Positions 26,070-33,595 of a stretch of DNA of 64,000 nt are shown in pieces. Made by a program: the position numbers and the translations under genes. Within the stretch, counting starts at the first letter, position 1. The number at the start of each line of letters is the position of its first letter. The notes under the pieces are model-generated. The model had not been told where the DNA came from, searched no databases, and saw only the letters and a list, made by a program, of their open reading frames with translations. Source of the DNA: Hymenobacter frigidus (GTDB lineage: Bacteria > Bacteroidota > Bacteroidia > Cytophagales > Hymenobacteraceae); the NCBI RefSeq assembly GCF_014640435.1, contig NZ_BMGY01000018.1, positions 1 through 64,000 on the forward strand, read 5' to 3'.

Positions 26070-27650
26070 TCAGGCGGTAATTTTCTGGTAGTAAGGCGCG
26101 TAGATGGCGTAGCCGTCGGCGGTTTCCTCAATCAGCACGTCATCAAGCAGCTCGTAGCAGGCCTCATTCAGGCCGTCGATGAGCTGGTTGCGCAGAGCCG
26201 CCCGGCGCTTGGCAAAACCTTCGACTTCGGCTTGAGACAACGCTAGTTTCCGGGCCGCGAATAGTTGCAGCAGGTCTTGCTGCACGGCGTTCAGGCCCAG
26301 GCCGGGAGCGAAAGCGGGGCCAGCCGACGCGGCCGTTTCCGCCGAGGTTTTGGCAGCTTTGGTGGCTTTGGCAGTTGCGTTTTTTGGCGGGACAGCGACG
26401 ATGGCCGAAGCTTGCAGGGCGGGCGCTTTGACCTTTTTTTTGGGCGTGGCCGGAGTTGTTGCCGACGGGGTGGCGGGCGCGGGCTCATCCTGCAAATACG
26501 CGTTCAGCAGCTCCACGGTGCCGGCGTGCTGCTGTCGGGCGGCTTGCACGGCTCCCATGTCCAGCTCAATCTTCTTGCGCTCAACGGCATACACGGTGGA
26601 CACTTTTTCGAGAGCCGTTTTGCGGTCGTCGTTCAATTTTAGCAGGTTCACAATCATGGTGAAGCGCTGGGCGTGTTCGGTCTGCAGAAATAATACTTTA
26701 TCGAGGCCTTTGGGCAGGGTCTTAGGCTTGATATGCACCCAGTTGGAGCCATCGTGCAGGTAGCGCAGGTACATCCGCAGGGCGGCTTCGCGGTCGGGGT
26801 GGGCGAGCAGCTTGGCGGCCTCAAAGCAGATGTTTTCGCGGGTGGGGTTGCGGGCGTTGGCCTTGAGCAGCTGCTCCACGGCCTTGATGAAGGCCGGTAC
26901 TTTGGCGGGCAGCAGCTTCGTCAGCCGCTCAAAATAGGGCTTCCAGCGCTGGGGCGCTTGCTCGTTGAAAATTAGCTCGGCTTCGGGGCCGGGGGGCGGG
27001 ACGTGGGGCAGCAGCGTGGGCAGCAGCGCGGCGATGCGTTGGCCTAGTTGCTGCTGGAAATAGGCTTCAAGCCGGGCTATCTGCCTCGGAAACAGCTTAG
27101 AGCCTTTGCGGGTATAGTCGTAGTGCAACCGCAGGGCGTTTTCGCAGAGCCGGAAAATTGCCAGGTAAATGTCGGTGCCCGCCTTGCCGCCCCGGTTGTG
27201 ATTCTGGTACCAGTAGCCTTCCTGGTAGGCAATGTGTTTGGCTTCGTCCTCCAGCGCTTTGGCTTCCTTGGCCAGGGTGGTGCCGGTGCGCTTCAGCTGT
27301 TGGTCGAGGGCGGGCAGCACGGCCAGGTAAAGCAGCAGTGTGGCTTGCAGCGCCGGCTCAATGGCGAGAAAGGTGTTGTTGGTGGGCAGGTAAAACTTGT
27401 CGAGCCAGGTAACCTGCCGGGGCGTGAGGCCCAGCTTCTCGCCGTAGGTGGCCCCCAGGGTAGGCGGCTCCTGGTAGTAATAATTGTAGTTGTAAATCAT
27501 CGTCCCCGACCCCGGATACGACTCGACGTAGACCGACGGCTTGGGCTTGGGCGGCGGCGGTGGGGCGGCGTTGGCTACGGCCAGCCGCTCAAACAGGCCG
27601 GTGATATCGATAACAGAATCGTCGTCGGGAACTGGGCGGGCGGGAGGCAT
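26070..27650 (-). CDS. TerB-C domain protein, first gene of the cassette
   Basis: I choose ATG 27650 (MPPARPVPDDDSVIDITG), giving 526 residues. An acidic and Pro-rich N terminus leads to a large helical region (about 60-350), rich in Tyr/Asn at its start (GTMIYNYNYYYQEPP). A low-complexity Ala/Lys/Pro linker spans about 385-440. The last 75 residues (LLQLFAARKLALSQAEVEGF, then GLNEACYELLDDVLIEETAD) match the TerB-C domain pattern. The middle may contain TerB-N-like sequence, but I cannot confirm it. TerB-N/TerB-C proteins have been described next to P-loop ATPases and SF2 helicases in predicted DNA-processing systems. Confidence 0.85.
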   Translation of the reverse strand: MPPARPVPDDDSVIDITGLFERLAVANAAPPPPPKPKPSVYVESYPGSGTMIYNYNYYYQEPPTLGATYGEKLGLTPRQVTWLDKFYLPTNNTFLAIEPALQATLLLYLAVLPALDQQLKRTGTTLAKEAKALEDEAKHIAYQEGYWYQNHNRGGKAGTDIYLAIFRLCENALRLHYDYTRKGSKLFPRQIARLEAYFQQQLGQRIAALLPTLLPHVPPPGPEAELIFNEQAPQRWKPYFERLTKLLPAKVPAFIKAVEQLLKANARNPTRENICFEAAKLLAHPDREAALRMYLRYLHDGSNWVHIKPKTLPKGLDKVLFLQTEHAQRFTMIVNLLKLNDDRKTALEKVSTVYAVERKKIELDMGAVQAARQQHAGTVELLNAYLQDEPAPATPSATTPATPKKKVKAPALQASAIVAVPPKNATAKATKAAKTSAETAASAGPAFAPGLGLNAVQQDLLQLFAARKLALSQAEVEGFAKRRAALRNQLIDGLNEACYELLDDVLIEETADGYAIYAPYYQKITA

Positions 27651-27713
27651 GGCGGAAATAAGTTGAGGCAACGGGCAGCCGCAAAAGTCGGAAAGAATCG
27701 CCCGATTCGGAAA

Positions 27714-27735
27714 CGCCGTCCGAAATCGGACGGCG
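27714..27735. promoter_or_regulatory. Perfect 22-bp dyad upstream of the TerB-C cassette
   Basis: CGCCGTCCGA and TCGGACGGCG pair exactly around AA. The dyad lies 64 bp before the ATG at 27650, in the 354-bp gap between divergent genes. It could be an operator for the cassette. No TAnnTTTG box is seen; GACTTTTG near 27690 is the nearest match. The rest of 27651-28004 shows nothing. Confidence 0.45.
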
Positions 27736-28004
27736 GGCGACGTGGCCGAAACCCTGCGCCAGCTGTTGTCGCATTTCACCACCCGTTCCGACCACCCACC
27801 CCGAAGCCGCCCAGCATTGGGATGAAACAGGCGGCTGGCTTCGGCCTGTATGCGCTCAAAGCCCTGATGAATGGGCGCGGGAACGAGTTGCTGGAAGTGG
27901 CCAAAACGAACTTGTTCCGGTAGCCGCTGTGTTGGTTAAAATCGCCCGAAGTGGCCTGAAACCTGCTTTCGGGCGTAATTTGCCCAGCCGTGCCACCCTC
28001 CGCA

Positions 28005-28838
28005 ATGACTAACAAAGAAATCAAAGCCCTTATCTCGCTGCTCGACGACCCGGAAATCGCGCCGCAAATCCAGGATAAAATTCAGAACCTGGGCGAGAGC
28101 ATTATTCCCTTTCTGGAAGAGTCGTGGGAAGAAACCCTCGACGGGCAACAGCAGCAGCGGCTCGAGGATTTAATTCACCACCTGCAGTTTGAGGGGTTGC
28201 AGCAGCGCCTGCGCGTGTGGCGCGAAGCCGGCGCTACCGACCTGCTGGAGGGCATGTGGCTGCTGAATACCTACCAATACCCCGACGCCGACTACCAGGC
28301 CCTGAACCGCGCCATCGAGCAGCTCCGTTTTGAAACCTGGGCCGCCCTACGCCCCGAAATGCACCCCTCCGACCAGGTACAAACCCTGAACTACGTGATG
28401 TTCCGGCAGCACAAGTTCGCGGCCAATACCCAGCATTTCCACTCGCCGGCCAACTCTATGCTGCAGCGCGTGATTGAAACCAAGCGCGGCAACCCGCTCA
28501 CGCTGTGCGTAATTTACCTGTTGGTGGCCCAGCGGCTGCATTTGCCGGTGTTTGGGGTGAATCTGCCCAACCTGTTCGTGCTCACCTTCCGCCCCGAGCT
28601 GCCGGGGGCCGAGCCGTTCTACGTCAATTGCTACAACCGGGGCCTGGTGCTCTCGCGCACCGATATCGAGCATTACGTGTCGCAGCTAAACATCACCTCG
28701 AACCCGATTTTCTTCGAGCCCTGCTCGAACCTGGACATTGTGCGGCGCGCCCTGCGCAACCTGCAAATGAGCTTTGAGCGCCTGCAGGAGCCCGTGAAAG
28801 CTGTGGAAGTAGCGGTGCTGCTCAGTATTCTGGAGTAG
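28005..28838 (+). CDS. SirB1 / transglutaminase-like family protein
   Basis: I choose ATG 28005 (MTNKEIKALISLLDD) over an upstream GTG. The 277-residue protein has a helical N-terminal region, then the SirB1-type transglutaminase-like core: NYVMFRQHKFAANTQHFHSP, then KRGNPLTLCVIYLLVAQRLHLP, and VNLPNLFVLTF. A helical, TPR-like tail follows (RRALRNLQMSFERLQEPVKA). The Cys in NPLTLCVIY sits where the transglutaminase fold has its nucleophile. The function of this family is not established. It is divergent from the TerB-C cassette. Confidence 0.88.
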   Translation: MTNKEIKALISLLDDPEIAPQIQDKIQNLGESIIPFLEESWEETLDGQQQQRLEDLIHHLQFEGLQQRLRVWREAGATDLLEGMWLLNTYQYPDADYQALNRAIEQLRFETWAALRPEMHPSDQVQTLNYVMFRQHKFAANTQHFHSPANSMLQRVIETKRGNPLTLCVIYLLVAQRLHLPVFGVNLPNLFVLTFRPELPGAEPFYVNCYNRGLVLSRTDIEHYVSQLNITSNPIFFEPCSNLDIVRRALRNLQMSFERLQEPVKAVEVAVLLSILE

Positions 28839-28870
28839 TAACTGTCATTGCGCTCTACTCGCAATGGCAG

Positions 28871-29452
28871 TTACCGTTTAATCAAACAGCCGGCGGCGCG
28901 CTTGTCGGCCACGCCAGCCGGGCGGCCGGCCAGTACGTTTTCGAGCACCTGTTTCAGGTAGGCCTGCTGCACGCTGCTGGCTACCTGTGGGTTGTCGTCG
29001 ATAGCCCCGCGGTACCGGATGGCGAAGCCGCCTGAGCCGGGTTCGAGTACCACGGCCTCGGCCGTTTTGGTTACGCCGAGCAGGCCCGCCACTTGCTGGC
29101 TGGCATCGGTGAGAGTAGGCAGTTCGACTTCGCCGGGAGCGGCGGTACCGGGCGCATCGAGGTTGATGGGCACGTTGATGAACAAAAATTGTACGCCCCG
29201 GCCGCGGTAAGTGCTGCTGAGCGAGGCCAGCCGCTCTTGGTAGAGGCGCGAAAACGCACAGGCGGGGTTCAGAAACACCACCACCACGGCCTTGCTGCCG
29301 GCGTAGCTTTTCAGGGTCACATCAGCATTAGTGGCAGTTTTCAGGGTAAAATTGGTAATGGCGCCGCCCGTTTGCGCCCGGGCCACGCTGATGGTCAGGG
29401 TTACGGCCAGCAGGGCCACAGCAGTTAGAATAGAAATGCGACGGAGAGACAT
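28871..29452 (-). CDS. Secreted redoxin-like protein
   Basis: The start ATG 29452 (MSLRRISILTAVALLAVT) gives a signal peptide and 193 residues. The mature part is a thioredoxin-fold redoxin: ITNFTLKTATNADVTLKSY, AVVVVFLNPACAFSRLYQERL, FLFINVPI and GVTKTAEAVVLEPG. Only one Cys stands at the active-site position (NPACAFS), where AhpC/TSA-type proteins have the peroxidatic Cys but thioredoxins have CxxC. It could be a periplasmic peroxiredoxin-like or cytochrome-maturation-type protein. A second Cys lies at the extreme C terminus (AGCLIKR) and might act as resolving residue. Confidence 0.85.
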   Translation of the reverse strand: MSLRRISILTAVALLAVTLTISVARAQTGGAITNFTLKTATNADVTLKSYAGSKAVVVVFLNPACAFSRLYQERLASLSSTYRGRGVQFLFINVPINLDAPGTAAPGEVELPTLTDASQQVAGLLGVTKTAEAVVLEPGSGGFAIRYRGAIDDNPQVASSVQQAYLKQVLENVLAGRPAGVADKRAAGCLIKR

Positions 29453-29495
29453 GGCGGTAAGGTAAGACAAAAGAACGCGGCCGAAACAGTCGCGA

Positions 29496-30185
29496 TTACC
29501 TGGCCGGTTCGTGGCAATACGTGAGCACGTAGCCGGGGGCGGGTTGGGTATAGCAAATGGAGTGCCGCGTCTCGGCCCCGCTCAGTACCAACGTAGCGGG
29601 GATTTCGCCGGATTCCTGCGGGCTAAAAGAATGAAGCAGCAGCTGTTGCCGAAAGATGATGCCCCGCTGCGCGGCCAGCTTGTACAGCGACTCCTTGGCG
29701 CTCCAAAGCAGGGTGTAGTGGGCACTGCCGGCATCGGGGGCGGCGTGGGTGGCGGCCTGCGCGTCGGCCCACTCGGCGGGGGCCAGAAACTTGCTCGCCA
29801 GCCGCTGGGCCTTATCGCGGATAATTTCCACATCAACGCCCACCCGGCCGCCCTGGGCCAGCACCGCCGCCACCCACGCGCCGGAGTGTGAAAGGGAAAC
29901 TACAGTATCGGGCGCTGCTCCCGCTAGCCAGGGCCGACCAGTAGCATCGTTCTGCACAACAGCGCGTGCCTGCGGCGGGGAAGGTGATTCCTGCAAAAGG
30001 CGATGAATCAGCCGGCGACCGGCCAGCCATTGGGCCTGGCGTGTGGCATTGGCAGTGGCGGGCAGCAGGAGTTGGTAAGCTTCGGGATTGGGCAGGCCGG
30101 CCCACAGGTCGGCGGGCGTTTCGGTGAGGTGCCAAAGGCCCAGCACGGCGGTAGGGGAGAGGGGCTGGATGGAGTGCAGGGGCAT
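29496..30185 (-). CDS. 4'-phosphopantetheinyl transferase, Sfp type
   Basis: This enzyme moves phosphopantetheine from CoA to acyl- or peptidyl-carrier proteins. The start ATG 30185 (MPLHSIQPLSPTAVL) gives 229 residues, the length of the Sfp group. The signature motifs are GRPWLAG, VVSLSHSGAW, GVDVEII with the metal-binding acidic residues, and WSAKESLYKLA. All catalytic residues are seen. No polyketide or NRPS gene is in the window, so it may serve fatty-acid synthesis or a distant pathway. It is 43 bp from the redoxin gene and in the same direction. Confidence 0.93.
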   Translation of the reverse strand: MPLHSIQPLSPTAVLGLWHLTETPADLWAGLPNPEAYQLLLPATANATRQAQWLAGRRLIHRLLQESPSPPQARAVVQNDATGRPWLAGAAPDTVVSLSHSGAWVAAVLAQGGRVGVDVEIIRDKAQRLASKFLAPAEWADAQAATHAAPDAGSAHYTLLWSAKESLYKLAAQRGIIFRQQLLLHSFSPQESGEIPATLVLSGAETRHSICYTQPAPGYVLTYCHEPAR

Positions 30186-30210
30186 GGATGAAATTTGGTT
30201 CTGGGTGACA

Positions 30211-30331
30211 ATCATCATCCTGAGCATTCTGCCACTAAAGCAGAGACGAAGGACCTTGTCACGTTCACTTCGCTTGGATTACTGCAAATTTCTCTTGCCT
30301 GACCGGGTTCTTCGCTGTACTCAGGATGACA
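30211..30331. repeat. Palindromic repeat, family A (copy 3, degenerate)
   Basis: ATCATCCTGAGC at 30211 and TCAGGATGACA ending at 30331 are the outer ends. Inner GAAGGACCTTGTCAC is recognisable on the left, but the right inner arm has diverged. Confidence 0.75.
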
Positions 30332-30364
30332 GGCGCACCGCCAGCGTAACGCGCCGAACAAAGC

Positions 30365-30372
30365 TACCTTTG
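30365..30372 (+). promoter_or_regulatory. -7 promoter box TACCTTTG of the WD40 gene
   Basis: An exact TAnnTTTG box ends 10 bp before ATG 30383, so the transcript leader would be only a few bases long. Confidence 0.6.
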
Positions 30373-30382
30373 CCGCACTATT

Positions 30383-31321
30383 ATGTCCGAAATATTCCGC
30401 CCGCTCGTTACCAAAATTGCCACCCTGGCCGGCCACCGCGATGCCGTGTATGCCCTCACGGGTGGCTCGGCCAGCATCGTGTACTCGGGCAGTGCCGATG
30501 GCATGGTAGTGGGCTGGGATGCCGCTGAGCCCGCCCACGACGGTGAGCTGCTGGCTCGCGTCGAAAACTCGGTGTATGCCCTGCGCCACCTGCCGGAGCT
30601 GGGTTTGTTGGTGCTGGGGCATAATTTTCAGGGGATTCAGGTCCTTAATTTGGCCAGCCGGCAGCTGGCGCATGCTACGGCCCTGCCACCGGTGGCTATT
30701 TTCGAAATTGTGTATTCGGCCAGCCGCCAGCGGTTGTACGTGGGCCTCGGCGATGGCACGCTGGCCGTGCTGACCGTGCCCGATTTCCGTCTGGAAAAAC
30801 TCCTGCGCCTCGCCGATAAAAGCCTGCGCTGCTTGGCACTGCACGAAGGCCGCGCCGAATTGGCCGTGGGCAGCTCCGATACCCTGACCCGTATTCTGGA
30901 CCTGGATTCATTGGAAACGAAGTTTACGCTGGCTGAAAGTACGAATTCCGTGTTCTCAGTGGCGTACTCGCCCGATGGCGCGCAGCTGCTCACGGCCGGC
31001 CGCGATGCCCAAATCCGCACGTGGGATGTGGCCGCTGGCTACGCCTTGGCCGGCGCGGTGCCGGCCCATATGTACACCATTCACCACTTGGCCTTCAGTC
31101 CCAATGGCCGCTACCTGGCCTCGTGCAGCCTGGATAAAAGCATCAAGCTTTGGGACGCGGCCACGCTCACGCTGCTGCGCGTGCTTGACCGGGCGCGCGC
31201 TGCCGGCCACGGCACTTCGGTGAACCGGTTGATTTGGCCGGGCAACGAAAACCGGCTAGTTTCGTGTAGCGACGACCGCAGCTTGGCGGTATGGCAATTG
31301 TCGGGGGGTGAGGAGCGGTAG
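30383..31321 (+). CDS. WD40-repeat protein
   Basis: The 312-residue protein is one beta-propeller of about seven blades. Repeats are clear in LAGHRDAVYALTGG..GWDAA, VFSVAYSPDGAQLLTAGRDAQ..TWDVA, IHHLAFSPNGRYLASCSLDK..LWDAA and LVSCSDDRSLAVWQL. There is no signal peptide, so it is cytosolic. WD40 propellers are protein-interaction platforms; no partner is visible here. It has its own promoter box and stands alone. Confidence 0.93.
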   Translation: MSEIFRPLVTKIATLAGHRDAVYALTGGSASIVYSGSADGMVVGWDAAEPAHDGELLARVENSVYALRHLPELGLLVLGHNFQGIQVLNLASRQLAHATALPPVAIFEIVYSASRQRLYVGLGDGTLAVLTVPDFRLEKLLRLADKSLRCLALHEGRAELAVGSSDTLTRILDLDSLETKFTLAESTNSVFSVAYSPDGAQLLTAGRDAQIRTWDVAAGYALAGAVPAHMYTIHHLAFSPNGRYLASCSLDKSIKLWDAATLTLLRVLDRARAAGHGTSVNRLIWPGNENRLVSCSDDRSLAVWQLSGGEER

Positions 31322-31414
31322 ATAATAGCCTCATTTAGTCGAAAAGCTTCATTCTAAAAAGATTTGAGTCGCCTTTATTATTTGCTCATTGCGAATTGTT
31401 AACCGTTATTTTAA

Positions 31415-32479
31415 ATGAAACTGACTGCCCTCGACATTCGCCAGAAAACGTTTGAAAAATCCTTTCGCGGGGTTGATAAGGACGAGGTGCAGGCCTTTTT
31501 GACCACCATTTCGCAGCAGTGGGAGCGGCTGGGCGATGAAAATCGCGAGCTGCGCCTCAAGCTTGAGCACGCCCAGCAGGATGTGCAGAAGATGCGCGAA
31601 GTGGAAAGTAGCCTCTACCGCACCCTGAAAACCGCCGAGGACACCGGCAACAATATCACCGAGCAAGCCCAGCGCGACGCCGACCTGCGCATCCGCGAAG
31701 CCCAGTTTCAGGCCGAAAACATTCTCAGCGAAGCCCGCCAGCGTGCCCGCACCGTGGTGGATGAGTCGTATCAGCAAGCCGAAAAAACGGTAGCTGATAT
31801 GCAGCGCGAAGTCAGCGGCATGGGCCAGGAGTGCCAGCGTCTGGAGCAGCAGCTCGACGGCCTTGTGCGCGACCTGCACCACTTGGCCTCCGATGCGCTG
31901 GACAAAGTAGAAAAAGCCCGCAATCGACCCAAAGGTGGCACGGCCGCCATCCTTTCGCGGGCGGCGAGCGTACAGGTAGAGCGGCCCAAAGAATTGGCCG
32001 CCGAACCCACGCCCGAACCCCCTTCCACCATGCAGGTAACTTCTTCTTCCACCGTTTCATCCGTCGCTGCCGTTGCTGCCGCCACGCCCATTGCTTTCGT
32101 GCCCGGGGCCCTCAGCCGCGCCGAAGCGTCCATTGAGCGCACCGCTGCCCAAACCACCGGCTACAACCCCAAGCCCGGCCAGCAGCCCGACCCCGGAGCC
32201 CCTGCCCAGGCGCCGTACCCCGACATTGAGCGCCCTGCCGCGCCCGCCGAAAACCCCGGTATTTCGCCCGCGCCCAACATCGAGCAGCCCGCTCCTTCGC
32301 AGGTGCCCCAGCCCGGTCCGCCCCACGTAGACCCTATGGCACCCGACATCCGCCCCATTACCCCTGACCGGCCCGAAATCATCCAGCCCTCGCCCGTGAC
32401 GCATCCCGGCCAGCCGGGCATGGTGGCTGCGTCCGTGGAAACGGCAGTAGCGGAGAAGTCGTTTTTTGATGAAATCTAG
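31415..32479 (+). CDS. DivIVA-domain protein with Pro-rich tail
   Basis: The 354-residue protein starts MKLTALDIRQKTFEKSFRG, followed by VDKDEVQAFL: this is the DivIVA N-terminal lipid-binding motif. A coiled coil runs to about residue 165. The C-terminal half is Pro/Ala-rich and low complexity, ending in TAVAEKSFFDEI. DivIVA proteins mark curved membrane at poles and division sites in Gram-positive bacteria; Bacteroidota homologues are less studied. The gene is followed by a strong terminator and then folB. Confidence 0.9.
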   Translation: MKLTALDIRQKTFEKSFRGVDKDEVQAFLTTISQQWERLGDENRELRLKLEHAQQDVQKMREVESSLYRTLKTAEDTGNNITEQAQRDADLRIREAQFQAENILSEARQRARTVVDESYQQAEKTVADMQREVSGMGQECQRLEQQLDGLVRDLHHLASDALDKVEKARNRPKGGTAAILSRAASVQVERPKELAAEPTPEPPSTMQVTSSSTVSSVAAVAAATPIAFVPGALSRAEASIERTAAQTTGYNPKPGQQPDPGAPAQAPYPDIERPAAPAENPGISPAPNIEQPAPSQVPQPGPPHVDPMAPDIRPITPDRPEIIQPSPVTHPGQPGMVAASVETAVAEKSFFDEI

Positions 32480-32524
32480 ACCATAGGTCTCTCGAATTTC
32501 CCCAAAAATTGTAGCTGAAATTCT

Positions 32525-32555
32525 AAAAAAGCTCGTCCATTGGACGAGCTTTTTT
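32525..32555 (+). terminator. Intrinsic terminator after the DivIVA gene
   Basis: Stem GCTCGTCCA / TGGACGAGC is flanked by six A and six T. It lies 45 bp after the stop codon at 32479. Confidence 0.92.
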
Positions 32556-32603
32556 GTTTCTGCGTCGACATTTGTCATCTATTATCTATCACCAATTTAC
32601 CGC

Positions 32604-32981
32604 ATGGGCCAAATCGCACTCGAAGGACTGGAATTTTTCGCCTTCCACGGCTACTATGATGAAGAGCAGAAAATCGGCAACAAGTACGGCGTCGACCTCT
32701 ACATCAAGACGGATTTATTGGCGGCCGGCGAATCGGATAAGCTGCAGCAAACCGTGAACTATGAAGTGCTTTACCGCTTGGTGGCCGAAGAAATGCGGGC
32801 CCCCGCCCGGCTCCTGGAGCACGTGGCTCACCGCGTGCTCGACCGCATCACGGCGGAGCTGCCGCACGTGCGCGAGGTGAAAATCAGCGTCAGTAAGTTC
32901 AACCCGCCCCTGGGCGGCATTTGCCACCGCGCCCGGGTTACCTTGGTGAAGAAGCGCGGGAAGCACGGCGATAATTCCTAG
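32604..32981 (+). CDS. folB: Dihydroneopterin aldolase
   Basis: FolB cleaves 7,8-dihydroneopterin to 6-hydroxymethyl-dihydropterin in folate synthesis. The 125-residue protein shows the family motifs: MGQIALEGLEFFAFHGYYDEE with the catalytic Tyr/Glu region, VNYEVLYRLV, LLEHVAHRVLDRI, and the C-terminal VKISVSKFNPPLGG with the catalytic Lys. It uses the product line of GTP cyclohydrolase, whose gene lies 30 kb to the left. Confidence 0.95.
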   Translation: MGQIALEGLEFFAFHGYYDEEQKIGNKYGVDLYIKTDLLAAGESDKLQQTVNYEVLYRLVAEEMRAPARLLEHVAHRVLDRITAELPHVREVKISVSKFNPPLGGICHRARVTLVKKRGKHGDNS

Positions 32982-33000
32982 AAGTTTTCCGGAGGCAGAA

Positions 33001-33049
33001 AACCCATTGATTATCAGCGTAAATTATTTACGCTGATAATCAATGGGTT
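33001..33049. repeat. Perfect 49-bp palindrome
   Basis: Two 24-bp arms (33001-33024 and 33026-33049), beginning AACCCATTGATTATCAGCGT, pair exactly around one central base. It is AT-rich, not followed by a T run, and lies 20 bp after folB and 20 bp before the first BlaI-type operator. It might be a folB 3' end structure or a protein-binding site. Confidence 0.8.
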
Positions 33050-33068
33050 AACTCTGTGCTTATCAATA

Positions 33069-33150
33069 GTACGAATTATTTCGTACATCACTCTTGCAAC
33101 TACGAATAAATTCGTAGCATCTTTGTCTTGTTCTACGAAATGGTTCGTAG
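33069..33150. promoter_or_regulatory. Three tandem BlaI-type dyad operators
   Basis: Three exact dyads of the form (G/C)TACGAA-N4-TTCGTA(C/G) lie at 33069-33086, 33100-33117 and 33133-33150. Their centres are 31 and 33 bp apart, about three helical turns, so bound dimers would line up on one face. The third ends 20 bp before the blaI ATG at 33170. The sequence TATCTTTC (33159-33166), one base off a -7 box, follows. Confidence 0.85.
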
Positions 33151-33169
33151 ATGCTTCGTATCTTTCGTT

Positions 33170-33595
33170 ATGAGCAAGGCACCGCCCCCCAAACCTACGG
33201 ATTCTGAACTGGAAATCCTGCACGTGCTCTGGCAGCACGGGCCCGCCACGGTGCGGGCCATCAACGAACACCTGAGTCTGCGCCGCCAAGCGGAGGTGGG
33301 CTACACCACCACGCTCAAAATTTTGCAGCTGATGCTGGAAAAAGCGCTGGTGCGCCGCGACGATGCCGACCGCAGCCACGTGTACCGCGCCGCGGTGCGC
33401 GAGCAGGAAACCCAAGGCTTACTCCTCGATAAGTTCATGAATGCCACCTTCGGCGGCTCGGCCCTGAAGCTGGTGATGCAGGCCCTGGGTAGCCGCCAGA
33501 CCTCGGCCGATGAGCTGGCGCAAATCCGCCGTCTGCTCAACGACATTGAAATCCAAAACTCCACCGCTAATTCCGACGACGATGACCACGCTTGA
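33170..33595 (+). CDS. BlaI/MecI/CopY-family transcriptional repressor
   Basis: The start ATG 33170 (MSKAPPPKPTDSELEIL) fits the family's N terminus; the longer frame upstream runs through the operators. The 141-residue protein has the winged-helix pattern LEILHVLWQHGPATVRAINE, then YTTTLKILQLMLEKALVRRD, and the wing HVYRAA. The C-terminal dimerisation helices include FGGSALKLVMQAL. It overlaps the next gene, an M56 peptidase, by 14 bp. In the Bla/Mec paradigm that peptidase inactivates the repressor on signal. Confidence 0.95.
   Translation: MSKAPPPKPTDSELEILHVLWQHGPATVRAINEHLSLRRQAEVGYTTTLKILQLMLEKALVRRDDADRSHVYRAAVREQETQGLLLDKFMNATFGGSALKLVMQALGSRQTSADELAQIRRLLNDIEIQNSTANSDDDDHA

Noticed and set aside
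22409..27650. Complete BREX system
   Set aside because: Only BrxD-like and BrxHI-like genes are seen. pglZ, brxC/pglY and a pglX methylase are absent in the window, so it is not BREX as defined.
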